6,562 nt of DNA from Euryarchaeota archaeon UBA173 (GTDB taxonomy: Archaea; Thermoplasmatota; Poseidoniia; Poseidoniales; Thalassarchaeaceae): positions 1 through 6,562 of the forward strand of contig DAJH01000077.1 in NCBI GenBank assembly GCA_002498925.1, given 5' to 3'. The notes under the pieces were generated by a model. The model did no database searches, had not been told where the DNA came from, and saw only the letters and a program-made list of their open reading frames with translations. Below are positions 5,700 through 6,562 of the stretch, in pieces; within the stretch, counting starts at the first letter, position 1, and every line of letters begins with the position of its first letter. Position numbers and translations under genes: made by a program.

Positions 5700-6089
5700 T
5701 TGACGGAGCCCAAGGACTGGTCATATACTTCCCACATTGGTGAAGACCTTCGTGGTGTGGACCTATCAGGAGCTGATCTCAGGAGAGCGATTTTTGATTG
5801 GGCTGACTTGGAAGGAGCAGACCTATCTGGAGCAGATATGAGAAAGGCCTCATTCAAGGGGGCCAATCTGATGAAGGCCGCATTCGATGAAGCGGATATG
5901 CGTGACGCAGTGTTCCTCAAAGCAAAGATGAATTTGTCTAATTTTCAAGGATCCAAACTAGACAGGGCTGATTTGAGGGGCATAAGAGGCAGATATGCCA
6001 TCTGGAGGAATGCAAATTGGTGGGATGCTCGAATGAATGACGACCTGCGGAAGGCACTGACAAAGAAGTGGCCGCGGGATGATGAATGA
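5700..6089 (+). CDS. Pentapeptide-repeat protein
   Basis: The 129-residue product is mostly A(D/N)LXX pentapeptide repeats, which fold as a right-handed quadrilateral beta-helix. The central Leu, Phe or Met recurs every five residues from L17 to L92 without a break, giving sixteen repeats. After one degenerate unit (G97) the register resumes with W102, W107 and M112. Four repeats make one coil, so this is about five coils. The C-terminus is unusual: a tryptophan-rich stretch AIWRNANWWDA (100-110) followed by a basic helix-like tail DLRKALTKKWP (115-125). There is no signal peptide or membrane segment. The TTG start is set by a strong Shine-Dalgarno overlapping the upstream stop codon. Some family members mimic DNA and bind gyrase; nothing here shows that, and the function is unknown. 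The stop abuts the convergent thioesterase gene. Confidence 0.9.
   Translation: MTEPKDWSYTSHIGEDLRGVDLSGADLRRAIFDWADLEGADLSGADMRKASFKGANLMKAAFDEADMRDAVFLKAKMNLSNFQGSKLDRADLRGIRGRYAIWRNANWWDARMNDDLRKALTKKWPRDDE
5755..5840 (+). repeat. 60-bp periodic internal repeat in the pentapeptide gene
   Basis: The GACCTATC-GGAGC-GAT pattern at about 5760 recurs with few changes at about 5820, exactly 60 bases later. That equals 20 residues, one full coil of the beta-helix (DLSGADLRRA versus DLSGADMRKA). It suggests that the protein grew by whole-coil duplication. Confidence 0.6.
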
Positions 6090-6506
6090 TTATTGGTCAC
6101 TGAGCTTTGAGAGACCCTCGCGCATCCAGTCCGGCACGGGAATTTTAGACTTCAGATCATCCATACTGGTGCAGACGGTGATTTGCTTTGCTTTCCAACA
6201 AAGAGTCCCTTCTTGGTTCCTGAACTCGTAATGCCACTCTATCGAAGTGTTTCCAACCCTTGGGACTGTGATCGTGCAATGCACTGTATCCCCGTATGAA
6301 AGTGGATGAAGGAATTCTGCCTCACTGTGAACTAGGGGGAATCCTATTCGGCGCTCGCTTAGGATGTGATTGTAGTGCATCCCACATGAGTACTCCCACG
6401 ACTCCTCGTAGAACCTGTGTGCCATATCCCAGAATCTCGGATAGTATACGATCCTCGCTAGGTCGACCATTGGGAAGTCGACTCTGCGCTCTGATACGAA
6501 TGGCAT
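6090..6506 (-). CDS. 4HBT/YbgC-type hot-dog acyl-CoA thioesterase
   Basis: This is a probable cytoplasmic acyl-CoA thioesterase of the 4-hydroxybenzoyl-CoA thioesterase type; the substrate cannot be read from sequence. From ATG 6506 the product has 138 residues, normal for the family. The diagnostic segment is VDFPMVDLARIVYYPRFWDMAHRFYEE at 9-35, matching the family D-x-x-x-(I/V)-V-Y-(Y/F) pattern, with D15 the likely catalytic aspartate. HILSERRIGFPLVHSEAEF (47-65) and HPLSYGDTV (67-75) complete the hot-dog core. An in-frame TTG at 6551 would add 15 residues, but those do not look family-like and overlie an AT-rich promoter candidate, so ATG 6506 is preferred despite lacking a clear ribosome site. 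The stop (TAA on minus) directly touches the stop of the pentapeptide gene. Confidence 0.88.
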   Translation of the reverse strand: MPFVSERRVDFPMVDLARIVYYPRFWDMAHRFYEESWEYSCGMHYNHILSERRIGFPLVHSEAEFLHPLSYGDTVHCTITVPRVGNTSIEWHYEFRNQEGTLCWKAKQITVCTSMDDLKSKIPVPDWMREGLSKLSDQ

Positions 6507-6535
6507 GCTATCGTACAAGGACGCTGGGAATAAGC

Positions 6536-6548
6536 AAATGTATTTTAC
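6536..6548 (-). promoter_or_regulatory. Possible TATA element of the thioesterase gene
   Basis: On the minus strand this reads GTAAAATACATTT. Centred near 6542, it would place transcription start near 6516, about ten bases before ATG 6506. That is consistent with a short or near-leaderless transcript and with the absence of a Shine-Dalgarno. It was judged by eye only. Confidence 0.3.
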
Positions 6549-6562
6549 CAATCAATCTCGAC

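Noticed and set aside
5700..6089. Pentapeptide protein as a quinolone-resistance (Qnr-like) gyrase protector
   Set aside because: Qnr proteins are longer and have specific loops interrupting the helix. This protein has about five coils, no such loops and a different C-terminus.
1..6562. tRNA genes, CRISPR arrays, insertion sequences, prophage or integration sites
   Set aside because: Scanning both strands by eye found no cloverleaf with a T-loop motif, no spaced direct repeats other than the pentapeptide periodicity, and no transposase or integrase motifs.

Overview
The window looks like ordinary chromosomal sequence from an archaeon, most plausibly a marine Thermoplasmatota lineage such as Marine Group II (Poseidoniales). 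The lineage is an inference. It rests on an archaeal/eukaryal-type tRNA m2,2G26 methyltransferase (Trm1), a PAC2-family proteasome-assembly-type protein, Shine-Dalgarno sites of the GAGGTGAT type, short AT-rich TATA-like elements in front of several genes, tight gene packing and roughly half GC. No rRNA, tRNA, CRISPR array, insertion sequence or integration site was found.

Layout from left to right. Positions 1-144 are AT-rich and non-coding, with A and T tracts, a 16-bp palindrome and a probable promoter. Two plus-strand genes follow: purM (purine biosynthesis) and trm1 (tRNA modification), 46-49 bp apart. trm1 runs tail to tail into moaA (minus strand, molybdopterin biosynthesis) with a 16-bp overlap. 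moaA stands head to head with an nfuA-like Fe-S carrier gene, and the two start regions nearly touch or overlap. nfuA converges with a PAC2-family gene (minus strand) with no base between the stop codons. A 122-bp divergent promoter region separates the PAC2 gene from an unrecognised protein with a predicted winged-helix C-terminus. That gene's stop codon lies within the Shine-Dalgarno of a pentapeptide-repeat gene (TTG start). The pentapeptide gene again converges with zero spacing on a 4HBT hot-dog thioesterase gene (minus strand) at the right edge.

The genes are mainly housekeeping and do not form one pathway. The most coherent functional pair is moaA, whose product needs two [4Fe-4S] clusters, and the divergent nfuA-like gene, whose product is expected to carry or deliver such clusters. 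The second pair of interest is the coupled winged-helix plus pentapeptide-repeat unit, whose role is unknown. I did not find a convincing new multi-gene system. The items worth checking are the degenerate A-type/Nfu fusion in an archaeon, a Trm1 without the usual zinc-site cysteines, the wHTH-pentapeptide unit, and the zero-spacing convergent junctions.
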